Source: HLUCCA09 sp038745585 (GTDB lineage Bacteria; Pseudomonadota; Alphaproteobacteria; Rhodobacterales; Rhodobacteraceae). Taken from it: a DNA stretch of 64,000 bases. The notes under the pieces were generated by a model. That model did no database searches. It saw nothing but the letters and a program-made list of their open reading frames with translations, and was not told the DNA's origin. Positions 42,210 through 50,271 of the stretch are shown one piece after another; position 1 is the first letter of the stretch; every line of letters begins with the position of its first letter. Both the position numbers and the translations under genes were made by a program. The stretch covers positions 248,001-312,000 of the forward strand of contig JBCDLH010000002.1 in assembly GCA_038745585.1 (NCBI GenBank), written 5' to 3'.

Positions 42210-43139
42210 ATGAAAGCCACCCGCACCGTTCAGAAGATCCTCGCCAACTACGAGGGCGAGAACCCGGGCGTGAAGGGCAAGCTCTGCCAGATGCTGATGC
42301 AGGGTAAGCTCGGCGGCACCGGCAAGATGATCATCCTGCCGGTCGACCAAGGCTTTGAGCACGGGCCCGCGCGGTCCTTCGCGCCGAACCCGGCCGGCTA
42401 CGACCCGCACTACCACTATCAGCTCGCCATTGATGCGGGACTCAGCGCCTATGCCGCGCCCATTGGGCCGCTGGAGGCCGGAGCCGACACCTTTGCCGGC
42501 CAAATCCCGACAATCCTCAAAGTGAACTCGGCCAATTCGCTGATGGGTCCAGGCGCAGGCAAGAACCAGGCGGTCACCGCCGGTGTCGACGATGCGTTGC
42601 GCCTCGGCTGCGCGGCGATCGGGTTTACGATCTATCCGGGCTCGGACATGGCGCTCGATATGTTCGAGGAGATTGTCGAAATGCGGCGTGAGGCGGCGGC
42701 CTGCGGCGTGGCAACGGTGATCTGGTCGTATCCGCGGGGCGAGATCCTCTCGAAAGAGGGCGAGACGGCGGCCGATGTATCGGCCTACGCCGCCCACATC
42801 GCCGCGCTCCTCGGCGCACATGTCATCAAGGTGAAGCTCTCGACTGACCACCTGGAACAACCGGAAGCCAAAAAGGCGTTCGAGGCGGGCGGCATCGACA
42901 TCTCGACACAGGCCGCGCGCGTCGCCGAATGCGTGCGCTCGTCCTTTGACGGGCGGCGGATCATCGTCTTTTCGGGTGGCGCAAAGAAGGGCGCCGATGG
43001 CGTTTACGATGACGCGCGCGCGATCCGCGACGGCGGCGGCAATGGCTCCATCATCGGGCGCAACAGCTTCCAGCGCGACCGGGGCGAAGCCATGGAGATG
43101 CTGGGCAAGCTGATCGACATCTATAAGGGGCGCGCATAG
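42210..43139 (+). CDS. fbaB: Fructose-bisphosphate aldolase, class I (DhnA/FbaB type)
   Basis: 309-residue Schiff-base aldolase of the archaeal/bacterial DhnA type. Recognised by MIILPVDQGFEHGPARSF, the Schiff-base region HVIKVKLSTDHLEQ, and the phosphate loops VFSGGAKKGADGVY and GNGSIIGRNSFQR. It cleaves or makes fructose 1,6-bisphosphate. The ATG at 42210 begins at the homology. Together with pgk it serves glycolysis or gluconeogenesis. Confidence 0.94.
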   Translation: MKATRTVQKILANYEGENPGVKGKLCQMLMQGKLGGTGKMIILPVDQGFEHGPARSFAPNPAGYDPHYHYQLAIDAGLSAYAAPIGPLEAGADTFAGQIPTILKVNSANSLMGPGAGKNQAVTAGVDDALRLGCAAIGFTIYPGSDMALDMFEEIVEMRREAAACGVATVIWSYPRGEILSKEGETAADVSAYAAHIAALLGAHVIKVKLSTDHLEQPEAKKAFEAGGIDISTQAARVAECVRSSFDGRRIIVFSGGAKKGADGVYDDARAIRDGGGNGSIIGRNSFQRDRGEAMEMLGKLIDIYKGRA

Positions 43140-43171
43140 ACGCGCCGCGGGGCGGGCGCCCGGCGATAAGG

Positions 43172-43273
43172 CTATGCGAAATCCCGCGCGCCCCGGTGCG
43201 CGTCTTCGCAGCGTGGCGCCGGGCAGTCGGGACAGGGGTAGCCCGGCAACAGCTCGAAGAGCCCGAGCGACAC
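43172..43273 (-). CDS. Possible 33-residue cysteine-containing small protein
   Basis: GTG-started 34-codon frame on the minus strand in the gap between aldolase and the FtsB-like gene: MSLGLFELLPGYPCPDC, then PAPRCEDAHRGARDFA. The C-x2-C-x4-C arrangement could bind zinc, and the composition is not that of a typical shadow frame. There is no clear ribosome-binding site, so it may be chance. Confidence 0.28.
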   Translation of the reverse strand: MSLGLFELLPGYPCPDCPAPRCEDAHRGARDFA

Positions 43274-43379
43274 GGCATTTTGTAGGGATTAACAAATCGA
43301 TTTGGCTGTGCCACGGTGCCTCTGGACGCCCGTAAGAGGCACCGCGATTGGCGACAAGCAGAGCAGGCGACGCACGCGC

Positions 43380-43682
43380 ATGACCCCGCAATCTCAAACG
43401 CGCAGTCTTGGTGGCCTAGTCGTTTTTGCGATCTGCCTGACGCTTTCGGTCTATTTCACCTTTGCGGCGATGCAAGGGGATTACGGCCTCTTTCGGCGGA
43501 TCGAGATCGAAGCCGAGATCCGCCGCCTCGATGCCGAACGCATGGGGCTCGACGACGAGGTTGCCCGGATGGAAAACCTCACACACCGCCTCTCTGACGC
43601 GTATCTCGACCTCGATCTCCTCGACGAGCGCGCGCGCGACGTGCTCGGCCTCCTGCGCTACAACGAGATCGTCATCGAGTAA
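43380..43682 (+). CDS. FtsB/DivIC-like septum formation initiator
   Basis: 100 residues with one transmembrane helix (about 13-32) and a coiled-coil periplasmic segment rich in Arg/Glu/Leu (RIEIEAEIRRLDAERMGLDDEVARMENLTHRL), ending in the typical LDERARDVLGLLRYNEIVI. This is the FtsB/DivIC layout, a division protein acting at the septum with FtsL and FtsQ. Position just upstream of pdhA is the usual one in alphaproteobacteria. Confidence 0.92.
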   Translation: MTPQSQTRSLGGLVVFAICLTLSVYFTFAAMQGDYGLFRRIEIEAEIRRLDAERMGLDDEVARMENLTHRLSDAYLDLDLLDERARDVLGLLRYNEIVIE

Positions 43683-43803
43683 GTCCGGCGCGCTGACTGC
43701 CCCGCGCCGACTGCCCCGCGTCGTTTTTTCCGCTTTCGCCGGGCGCGCGCTCTGCTACCAAACCGTTCAACATTAAACCATTTCCGGCATGGGAGGGCGG
43801 GGC

Positions 43804-44808
43804 ATGGCGACACGCACGACGAAGCGCACGTCGAAAAAGCCTAACGTCTCGAAAGAGGAATTGCTCCACTATTACCGCGAGATGCTGCTCATCCGCCGGT
43901 TCGAAGAGAAAGCGGGACAGCTCTACGGCATGGGGCTCATCGGCGGTTTCTGCCACCTCTATATCGGCCAGGAGGCAGTGGTTGTCGGGCTCGAAGCCGC
44001 CGCCGACGAGGGCGACAAACGCATTACCTCCTACCGCGATCATGGGCACATGCTGGCCTGCGGCATGGACCCCAAAGGCGTCATGGCCGAGCTCACGGGC
44101 CGCGAGGGGGGTTATTCCAAGGGCAAGGGTGGCTCGATGCACATGTTCTCCAAGGAGAAGCATTTCTACGGCGGCCACGGCATCGTCGCCGCGCAAGTGC
44201 CGATTGGCGCAGGCCTCGCCTTCGCCGACAAGTACCTGGAGAACGATCGCGTGACCTTCGTCTATTTCGGCGACGGCGCGGCAAACCAGGGCCAAGTTGC
44301 CGAGACCTACAACATGGCCGAGCTGTGGAATCTGCCGGCCGTCTTCGTCATCGAGAACAACCAATACGCCATGGGAACGTCCGTCCAACGCGCCACGAAG
44401 TCTCCCGATTTCTGGGAGCGTGGCGCGGCCTACGGGATCAAAGGCGAGGCTGTCGATGGGATGGACGTGCTCGCGGTGAAGGCTGCGGGCGAAAAGGCTG
44501 TTGCCGCCTGCCGCGCGGGCGAGGGCCCCTACATCCTCGAGATCATGACCTATCGCTACCGCGGTCACTCGATGTCAGACCCCGCCAAATACCGAACGCG
44601 CGACGAAGTCCAAAAGATGCGGGAAGAGCGCGACGCCATCGAACATGTCCGCCAACTCCTCTTGACTGGGAAGCACGCGACCGAGGACGAGCTCAAAGCC
44701 GTCGACAAAGAGATCAAGGACATCATCAACGACGCGGCGGAGTTCTCCAAGGAAAGCCCCGAACCTGCGCTCGAGGAACTCTGGACCGACATCTATGCCG
44801 ATGCGTGA
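43804..44808 (+). CDS. pdhA: Pyruvate dehydrogenase E1 component, alpha subunit
   Basis: 334-residue E1 alpha, which binds thiamine diphosphate and decarboxylates pyruvate together with E1 beta. The ThDP motif runs from YFGDGAANQGQVAETYN to ENNQYAMGTS; GGSMHMF and the phosphorylation-loop counterpart YRYRGHSMSDPAKYR are also present. The ATG at 43804 has GGGAGG upstream. First gene of the pdh operon; 164 bases separate it from pdhB. Confidence 0.97.
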   Translation: MATRTTKRTSKKPNVSKEELLHYYREMLLIRRFEEKAGQLYGMGLIGGFCHLYIGQEAVVVGLEAAADEGDKRITSYRDHGHMLACGMDPKGVMAELTGREGGYSKGKGGSMHMFSKEKHFYGGHGIVAAQVPIGAGLAFADKYLENDRVTFVYFGDGAANQGQVAETYNMAELWNLPAVFVIENNQYAMGTSVQRATKSPDFWERGAAYGIKGEAVDGMDVLAVKAAGEKAVAACRAGEGPYILEIMTYRYRGHSMSDPAKYRTRDEVQKMREERDAIEHVRQLLLTGKHATEDELKAVDKEIKDIINDAAEFSKESPEPALEELWTDIYADA

Positions 44809-44885
44809 CCGGCAAGCGTGCGCCTCGGTCGAAGTGTCAAGCGAGTTTGGATCACGAGAGACCCGTCGTGCTGCTCGGCACGGCA

Positions 44886-44960
44886 ATGATGCAATCCAAG
44901 ACGCTCGAATGGCGCGGCCGTCGCGGACGCGGGAAGTGGCCGAGACGCCGCCGGAAGTAA
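44886..44960 (+). CDS. Possible 24-residue arginine-rich leader ORF before pdhB
   Basis: In the 164-base pdhA-pdhB gap an ATG-started 25-codon frame ends 12 bases before the pdhB start: MMQSKTLEWRGRRGRGKW, then PRRRRK. Almost half the residues are Arg or Lys. No Shine-Dalgarno precedes it. It may be chance, or a leader that influences pdhB translation. Confidence 0.22.
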   Translation: MMQSKTLEWRGRRGRGKWPRRRRK

Positions 44961-44972
44961 GGGACTAAAGAA

Positions 44973-46349
44973 ATGGCAACGGAAGTGCTCATGCCCGCGC
45001 TCTCGCCCACGATGGAGGAGGGGACGCTTGCGAAATGGATGGTAAAAGAAGGGGATAGCGTCTCTTCGGGCGACATCCTCGCCGAAATCGAGACCGACAA
45101 GGCCACGATGGAATTTGAGGCGGTCGATGACGGGATCATTGGCAAAATTCTGATCGCCGAGGGGACGGAGGGCGTCAGGGTCAACACCCCCATAGCGATC
45201 ATCGGCGAAGACGGCGAAGACATGTCAGTGACCGCCGCCGAGCAGTCTCCGCCGAGCGTCGCCGTACCGGCTGTCCTTGAGGGGCACGAAGGAAAAATGG
45301 CATCGGCCCAAGCCTCGGCCCCCACTCCCATCGTCGATGAAACGCCCGACGTGCCCGAGGGCACCGAGATGAAGAGCCAGACCGTCCGTGAAGCTCTGCG
45401 CGATGCCATGGCCGAGGAGATGCGCGCAGATCCGACCGTTTTCGTGATGGGAGAAGAGGTCGCCGAGTACCAGGGCGCCTACAAGGTGACCCAAGGCCTG
45501 CTCGACGAGTTCGGCGCAAAGCGCGTCATCGACACGCCGATCACCGAGCACGGGTTTGCCGGTCTCGGCGTCGGCGCGGCATTTGGCGGGCTCAAGCCCA
45601 TCGTCGAGTTCATGACGTTTAACTTCGCCATGCAGGCGATGGACCACATCGTCAACTCTGCGGCAAAGACGCTCTACATGTCCGGCGGGCAGATGGGCTG
45701 TCCGATGGTGTTTCGTGGGCCCAACGGCGCGGCCGCCCGCGTCGCCGCACAGCACAGTCAAGATTACGCTGCGTTCTATGCCTCAATCCCGGGCCTCAAG
45801 GTCGTTATGCCTTACTCAGCGGCCGATGCGAAGGGCCTCCTCAAGACCGCGATCCGAGACCCCAACCCGGTTGTGTTCCTCGAAAATGAGATCCTCTACG
45901 GGCGGAGTTTCGATGTCCCTGTCCTTGACGACTTCACTATTCCCTTCGGCAAAGCGCGGGTGGCACGACCAGGGGCCGACCTCACCATTGTGAGCTGGGG
46001 GATTGGAATGTCCCATGCGCTGACGGCGGCCGATGAATTGGCCAAGGACGGCATCGAAGCCGAAGTGATCGACCTTCGCAGCCTCCGCCCTATCGACTAC
46101 GGCACAGTGATTGCTTCGATCCAAAAAACCAACCGTTGCATCACGGTGGAGGAGGGCTTTCCTGTCGCGTCGCTCTCCAATCATCTCTCGGCCCACATCA
46201 TGACCCACGCCTTCGACTGGCTCGACGCGCCGGTCCTGAACTGCACGGGCAAAGACGTGCCTATGCCCTATGCGGCCAATCTCGAGAAGCTTGCTCTGAT
46301 TACCGCGCCAGAGATTATCGAGGCCGCGAAATCGGTGTGTTACCGGTGA
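44973..46349 (+). CDS. pdhB: Pyruvate dehydrogenase E1 component, beta subunit with N-terminal lipoyl domain
   Basis: 458 residues. Residues 1-80 form a lipoyl domain (lipoylated Lys43 in ETDKATMEF), followed by an acidic/Ala-Pro linker, and then the transketolase-like beta subunit from about residue 135 (VREALRDAMAEEM, VMGEEVAEYQGAYKVTQGL, DTPITEHGFAGLGVGAA, GPNGAAARVAAQHSQ). A lipoyl domain on E1 beta is characteristic of alphaproteobacterial PDH. Its stop overlaps the next frame by GTGA. Confidence 0.97.
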   Translation: MATEVLMPALSPTMEEGTLAKWMVKEGDSVSSGDILAEIETDKATMEFEAVDDGIIGKILIAEGTEGVRVNTPIAIIGEDGEDMSVTAAEQSPPSVAVPAVLEGHEGKMASAQASAPTPIVDETPDVPEGTEMKSQTVREALRDAMAEEMRADPTVFVMGEEVAEYQGAYKVTQGLLDEFGAKRVIDTPITEHGFAGLGVGAAFGGLKPIVEFMTFNFAMQAMDHIVNSAAKTLYMSGGQMGCPMVFRGPNGAAARVAAQHSQDYAAFYASIPGLKVVMPYSAADAKGLLKTAIRDPNPVVFLENEILYGRSFDVPVLDDFTIPFGKARVARPGADLTIVSWGIGMSHALTAADELAKDGIEAEVIDLRSLRPIDYGTVIASIQKTNRCITVEEGFPVASLSNHLSAHIMTHAFDWLDAPVLNCTGKDVPMPYAANLEKLALITAPEIIEAAKSVCYR

Positions 46350-46609
46350 GCGTGCTCGAAGTGCGGGGGTGCGATATTCGACGTGGCGCCTATCGCGTAC
46401 GCCTCGTCAAAGCTGGCCAGGACATCGACGGTATCGTTCCGACTTGCCTGATCGGCGAAAGCAATGCCCCCGGCGCACCGCGTCACCAGCATGCCAACGA
46501 ATGGCTGGCCAACAACAAGTCCCGGATCGAAGCCGCGCTCTGCGCGAAGCGGGAGGGGCGCGCCATCCGCGCACCCTTCGACCGTGTCACGCTCGCGGAG
46601 GAGAAGTAG
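46346..46609 (+). CDS. Unknown 87-residue protein encoded between pdhB and pdhC
   Basis: Starts at a GTG overlapping the pdhB stop (GTGA), and its TAG is directly followed by the pdhC ATG, so it is tightly locked into the operon. Sequence highlights: VLEVRGCDIRRGAYRVRLVK, AGQDIDGIVPTCLIGESNAP, NEWLANNKSRIEAALCAKRE. Mixed alpha/beta, soluble, two to three cysteines, no signal peptide. I do not recognise a family. Its location suggests a PDH-related or accessory role. Confidence 0.72.
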   Translation: MSVLEVRGCDIRRGAYRVRLVKAGQDIDGIVPTCLIGESNAPGAPRHQHANEWLANNKSRIEAALCAKREGRAIRAPFDRVTLAEEK

Positions 46610-47917
46610 ATGCCCACCGAAATCCTGATGCCCGCCCTGTCTCCGACGATGGAAGAGGGCACGCTCGCCAAGTGGCTCGTAAAGGAAGGGGATAACGTCT
46701 CTTCGGGAGATCTCCTCGCCGAGATCGAAACGGATAAGGCGACGATGGAATTCGAAGCCGTCGACGAAGGCACCGTCGGCAAGATCCTCGTCGCTGCGGG
46801 CACGGAGGGTGTCAAGGTTAACTCGCCCATCGCCGTGCTTCTCGGCGATGGCGAGAGCGCGGGCGACATATCAAGTCCCGCCCCCGCCGCAGCGCCCGAG
46901 CCGAAAGCGGTTGCGCCCGCCGAGGCCAAAGCGGAGCCGACAGCCCACCTTGCAGCCGCCCCCGCTCCCGCTGCTCCCAAGGCCGCCGATGGCGGGCGGA
47001 TCTTCGTCTCCCCCCTCGCCCGGCGCATCGCCGCTGACAAGGGGCTCGACCTGGCGCATGTCAAAGGCTCTGGCCCTCACGGTCGGATTGTGAAGGCAGA
47101 CGTCGAAGCCGCGACACCTCCGAATGTGGCCGCGTCGGCCCCTGCTGCAGCACCCGCCGCCACGCCCGCGCCCGCCCCACCGTCAGGGCCGGCAACGGAG
47201 ATGGTGCTTCGCATGTATGAGGGCCGCGCCTTCGAGGAGATCTCCCTCGACGGTATGCGAAAAACGGTCGCTGCGCGTCTCACCGAGGCCAAGCAGACCA
47301 TCCCGCATTTCTATCTCCGCCGGGACATCAAAATTGATGCACTTCTAAAGTTCCGCGCCGAGCTGAACGCGCAGCTTGCCGATCGCGGCGTGAAGCTCTC
47401 TGTGAACGACTTCATCATCAAGGCGTGCGCCATCGCCCTTCAAGCTGTGCCCGCCGCCAACGCTGTTTGGGCGGGGGATCGGATGCTGCAGCTCAAACCC
47501 TCCGATGTCGCCGTCGCGGTCGCGGTCGAAGGCGGCCTCTTCACACCCGTGCTGAAAGACGCCGAGATGAAATCGCTCTCGGCCCTTTCGACCGAGATGA
47601 AAGATCTCGCCACGCGCGCGCGAGACCGCAAGCTTGCACCGCACGAATATGTCGGCGGTACCTTCGCGATCTCGAATCTTGGCATGTTCGGCATCGACAA
47701 TTTCGACGCCGTGATCAATCCGCCCCACGGCGCCATCCTTGCCGTGGGCGCTGGCGTCAAAAAGCCGGTCGTCGGCGCAGATGGCGAACTTGCGACCGCC
47801 ACGGTTATGTCGGTGACGCTCTCCGTGGATCACAGGGTGATCGACGGCGCGCTCGGCGCGGAATTGCTCCAAGCCATCGTCGACAATCTCGAAAGCCCGA
47901 TGGTGATGCTGGCCTAG
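46610..47917 (+). CDS. pdhC: Dihydrolipoamide acetyltransferase (PDH E2)
   Basis: 435-residue E2 core of the pyruvate dehydrogenase complex. Order: lipoyl domain 1-80 (Lys43), Ala/Pro-rich flexible linker, E3/E1-binding peripheral domain (VSPLARRIAADKGLDLAHVKGSGPHGRI, about 125-160), a second Ala/Pro linker, and the catalytic acyltransferase domain (about 205-435) with SNLGMFGIDNFDAVINPP and the active-site LSVDHRVIDGALGAE. The lipoyl domain is nearly identical to that of E1 beta. The E3 gene is not in the window. Confidence 0.97.
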   Translation: MPTEILMPALSPTMEEGTLAKWLVKEGDNVSSGDLLAEIETDKATMEFEAVDEGTVGKILVAAGTEGVKVNSPIAVLLGDGESAGDISSPAPAAAPEPKAVAPAEAKAEPTAHLAAAPAPAAPKAADGGRIFVSPLARRIAADKGLDLAHVKGSGPHGRIVKADVEAATPPNVAASAPAAAPAATPAPAPPSGPATEMVLRMYEGRAFEEISLDGMRKTVAARLTEAKQTIPHFYLRRDIKIDALLKFRAELNAQLADRGVKLSVNDFIIKACAIALQAVPAANAVWAGDRMLQLKPSDVAVAVAVEGGLFTPVLKDAEMKSLSALSTEMKDLATRARDRKLAPHEYVGGTFAISNLGMFGIDNFDAVINPPHGAILAVGAGVKKPVVGADGELATATVMSVTLSVDHRVIDGALGAELLQAIVDNLESPMVMLA

Positions 47918-47977
47918 CCGAGATCAGGCGCAACCGCCGAGACTCTTGCGTCTAGCGCGGTCGTGGTCCGCGCACGC

Positions 47978-48802
47978 CTACTCGCATCCCGCGGGAAACA
48001 AGTGATCCATCGAAAGAGACGGCTGCGGGCATCCGCTCTCGCCAACGACCTTCGCCGGGATCCCGGCCACCGTTTTGCGCGGCTCCACGTCCTGAAGCAC
48101 AACCGATCCCGCAGCGATCCGGCTGCAGGCGCCGACTGAAATATTGCCCAAGACCTTCGCCCCCGCCCCAATCAAGACGCCGTCGCCGATCTTTGGGTGC
48201 CGGTCCCCGTGTTCCTTTCCAGTGCCGCCCAAGGTGACAGAGTGCAGCATCGACACGTTGTCGCCGACGCGTGCCGTCTCTCCGATGACGATGGAATGGG
48301 CATGATCGATCATGATCCCGCGTCCAATCCGGGCCGCCGGATGGACGTCGACGCCAAAGACCTCAGACACCCTTGCCTGTACGAACTGTGCCATGTCGCG
48401 CCGCCGCTCGGACCAGAGCCAATGGGCGATGCGATAGGCTTGCAAAGCCTGATACCCCTTAAAGTAAAGATGCGGCTCGATCAGCCGCTCGCAGGCCGGA
48501 TCGCGGTCATGTGTGGCAACGAGATCCGCACGCGCCGCAGCGCCGATCTCAGGATCGGAGCCCAGCGCTTCATCCGCGATCTCTCGCAGGATCTGCTCGG
48601 ACATCTCGCCCGAGGCCAGCTTGACGGAAATCCGATAGGAGAGCGCGCGCTCGAACGTCGGATGGTGGAGCACCGACAACTGCATCATACCGCCCAAAAG
48701 CGGCTCAGCCCCAATTGCAGCCTCCGCCTCCCGGCGGATACGGCTCCAGACAGGATCAATGGTCGCCAGGCCCGCGCCTTGGGGGTCTTTGGGGAGGGGC
48801 AT
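47978..48802 (-). CDS. cysE: Serine O-acetyltransferase
   Basis: Acetylates serine with acetyl-CoA, the committed step of cysteine synthesis. It has 274 residues: an N-terminal helical domain (about 1-145) and a left-handed beta-helix of hexapeptide repeats (DVHPAARIGRGIMIDHAHSIVIGETARVGDNV, then GDRHPKIGDGVLIGAGAKVLGNISVG). Active-site DH in IDHAHS. The ATG at 48802 has CAGGAG upstream. It lies downstream of the GTA cluster on the same strand, 419 bases away. Confidence 0.96.
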   Translation of the reverse strand: MPLPKDPQGAGLATIDPVWSRIRREAEAAIGAEPLLGGMMQLSVLHHPTFERALSYRISVKLASGEMSEQILREIADEALGSDPEIGAAARADLVATHDRDPACERLIEPHLYFKGYQALQAYRIAHWLWSERRRDMAQFVQARVSEVFGVDVHPAARIGRGIMIDHAHSIVIGETARVGDNVSMLHSVTLGGTGKEHGDRHPKIGDGVLIGAGAKVLGNISVGACSRIAAGSVVLQDVEPRKTVAGIPAKVVGESGCPQPSLSMDHLFPAGCE

Positions 48803-49221
48803 GCTACGCTCCTGAAGGTCACCTTTCGCCACCGTTAGCGCACATAATCTATGCTTGTCACCGAACAAGCGCAAAGAAGAGACGCATTGCCGCCAAAGCA
48901 AGGCACCGCCTTTCGCGACAGGCTACTGCACATGCGCGCGGTCGCTGCCGGCAGCGCGCATACGAGCACCCGAGGCCAGCGCCGTGCGGAGCTTGCTCCG
49001 CGACCGATCAGCCGCATCCCGCGGGTGGACGCCCTTGAGATCGCGACCCTGGCGTCTGCCAATGACATAAACCGCGCGCGCGACGTGCAACGGATTGACG
49101 CCTCGCTGCGGCGCATCAACGGCGTCTTCGGTATCTTAGGCTTCTGTCATCGAAATCCCATCGGCGGACACAGTCTTTCCCTGATTTCCAAGGTGGCAAT
49201 CTGCATCACCTGGGATACAGA
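48803..49221. other. Gap between cysE and the GTA-associated genes
   Basis: About 419 bases with no convincing gene. A 7-bp stem hairpin with a two-base loop (GCGGAGC TT GCTCCGC) is at 48986-49001, without a T-tract on either strand. Several open frames cross the region on both strands, but none has start signals and all have atypical composition. Confidence 0.5.
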
Positions 49222-49554
49222 CTACGGGCGCTGGGGCTTGGCACCGCCATGCACTCCTCGGCCATCGGCCTTCTGCGCCCGGTGCCCTATCAATGCGCTG
49301 AGGACCTTGATCCAACACGCGCAGTACCGGTCGTCGTCGAAATCGGGCTCGGGCGCACGCGGCATCCGAGCCGCCGCCGCCATAAGGCTGCCGGTCCCAT
49401 AGCGCGGATGAGCACAGCCCGACGTTCTGAGAAAGCTGTCCGCGGTTTCAGCCGCAGCCAGGAGCCGCGCCAGGCGATAAGGATGCTCCCGGTCGGGCAG
49501 CGCATAAAGCACGCGCGCCACAATTGCCACATCTCCGTGGAGAACGGGTCGCAC
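49222..49554 (-). CDS. Small conserved protein downstream of the GTA cluster
   Basis: 110 residues: MRPVLHGDVAIVARVLYALP, an Arg/Ala-rich helix, AHPRYGTGSLMAAA and FDDDRYCACWIKVLSALIGHRA. I recognise the pattern as a small soluble protein found at the end of GTA clusters in Rhodobacteraceae. Its start is three bases before the DUF2793 stop region, so it is probably in the same transcript. Function unknown. Confidence 0.78.
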   Translation of the reverse strand: MRPVLHGDVAIVARVLYALPDREHPYRLARLLAAAETADSFLRTSGCAHPRYGTGSLMAAAARMPRAPEPDFDDDRYCACWIKVLSALIGHRAQKADGRGVHGGAKPQRP

Positions 49555-49557
49555 CCC

Positions 49558-50271
49558 CTAGATCCCAGGGAGCGCGTAGGCGAGGTAGTGAAGCGCGATC
49601 CGCAGCTGCCCGCCGCTCAAATCCCCACCCTCGCCCGTAACAACGAGTGGCACGTCGGCGTAATACGCCTGCGGTTGGCCCAAGAGCCCGTCCGCATAAC
49701 TCCCGGCGAGCAGCCCGAGCCCGCTGCCAAACCGGTCGGTTGCGCCCGCCTCGCCCAGACGCCACGACGCAGCCGTGCCAGTGACGTCGCTCACCACCCG
49801 CGCCGCGGCTGCAAAAAGCGTGACCTTTGCCGGGATGGTGATGGACATGACATTCTGCGGCCCCGGCACGATTTCATGGATCGCCTCCTCAGTGACAAAT
49901 CGTGCTCCCGCGCCCGATGCGGACGCGCCAAAGCCATCGGCGACCCAGCCGGCCGCTCCGTGGGTGATGGCATGTCCGCCCGCGGCATCCCAAGCGCGCC
50001 AACCCTGCCTCGGGGCAAGGAACGTCCAGCCGCCATTATCGGCAACGGCGACTTCTCCCGCGTGCCCTGCCCAGTCTCCGCTCGGCGCATCGCCGATCGC
50101 GTAGCAGAACCCGTCCGAGATGTTCGCCGGCGGCGCGTCGCGACCGGTCTCCTGCAGGACAAGCTGCGCCGCCGCGTCCACGCGCACGAGGGCCTCGTTG
50201 ACTGTCACATGCTTCTGCGCCTGGCTCGGCTGGATGAGCGGAAGGCTCAAATTCGGCGTCTCAGTCATCAA
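49558..50271 (-). CDS. DUF2793 protein, likely GTA tail fibre-type receptor-binding protein
   Basis: 237 residues. The N-terminus (LSLPLIQPSQAQKHVTVNEAL) is the DUF2793 hallmark, followed by a beta-rich segment and a C-terminal GDLSGGQLRIALHYLAY. In R. capsulatus the tail fibre gene with a DUF2793 region lies outside the main cluster, to my recollection. Here it overlaps the megatron gene by 11 bases, so it is an integral last structural gene. Receptor binding on recipient cell surfaces is inferred. Confidence 0.85.
   Translation of the reverse strand: MMTETPNLSLPLIQPSQAQKHVTVNEALVRVDAAAQLVLQETGRDAPPANISDGFCYAIGDAPSGDWAGHAGEVAVADNGGWTFLAPRQGWRAWDAAGGHAITHGAAGWVADGFGASASGAGARFVTEEAIHEIVPGPQNVMSITIPAKVTLFAAAARVVSDVTGTAASWRLGEAGATDRFGSGLGLLAGSYADGLLGQPQAYYADVPLVVTGEGGDLSGGQLRIALHYLAYALPGI

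Noticed and set aside
48851..49402. 183-residue plus-strand open frame in and beyond the cysE-GTA gap
   Set aside because: Overlaps the small minus-strand GTA-associated gene, lacks a ribosome-binding site and shows no recognisable family.
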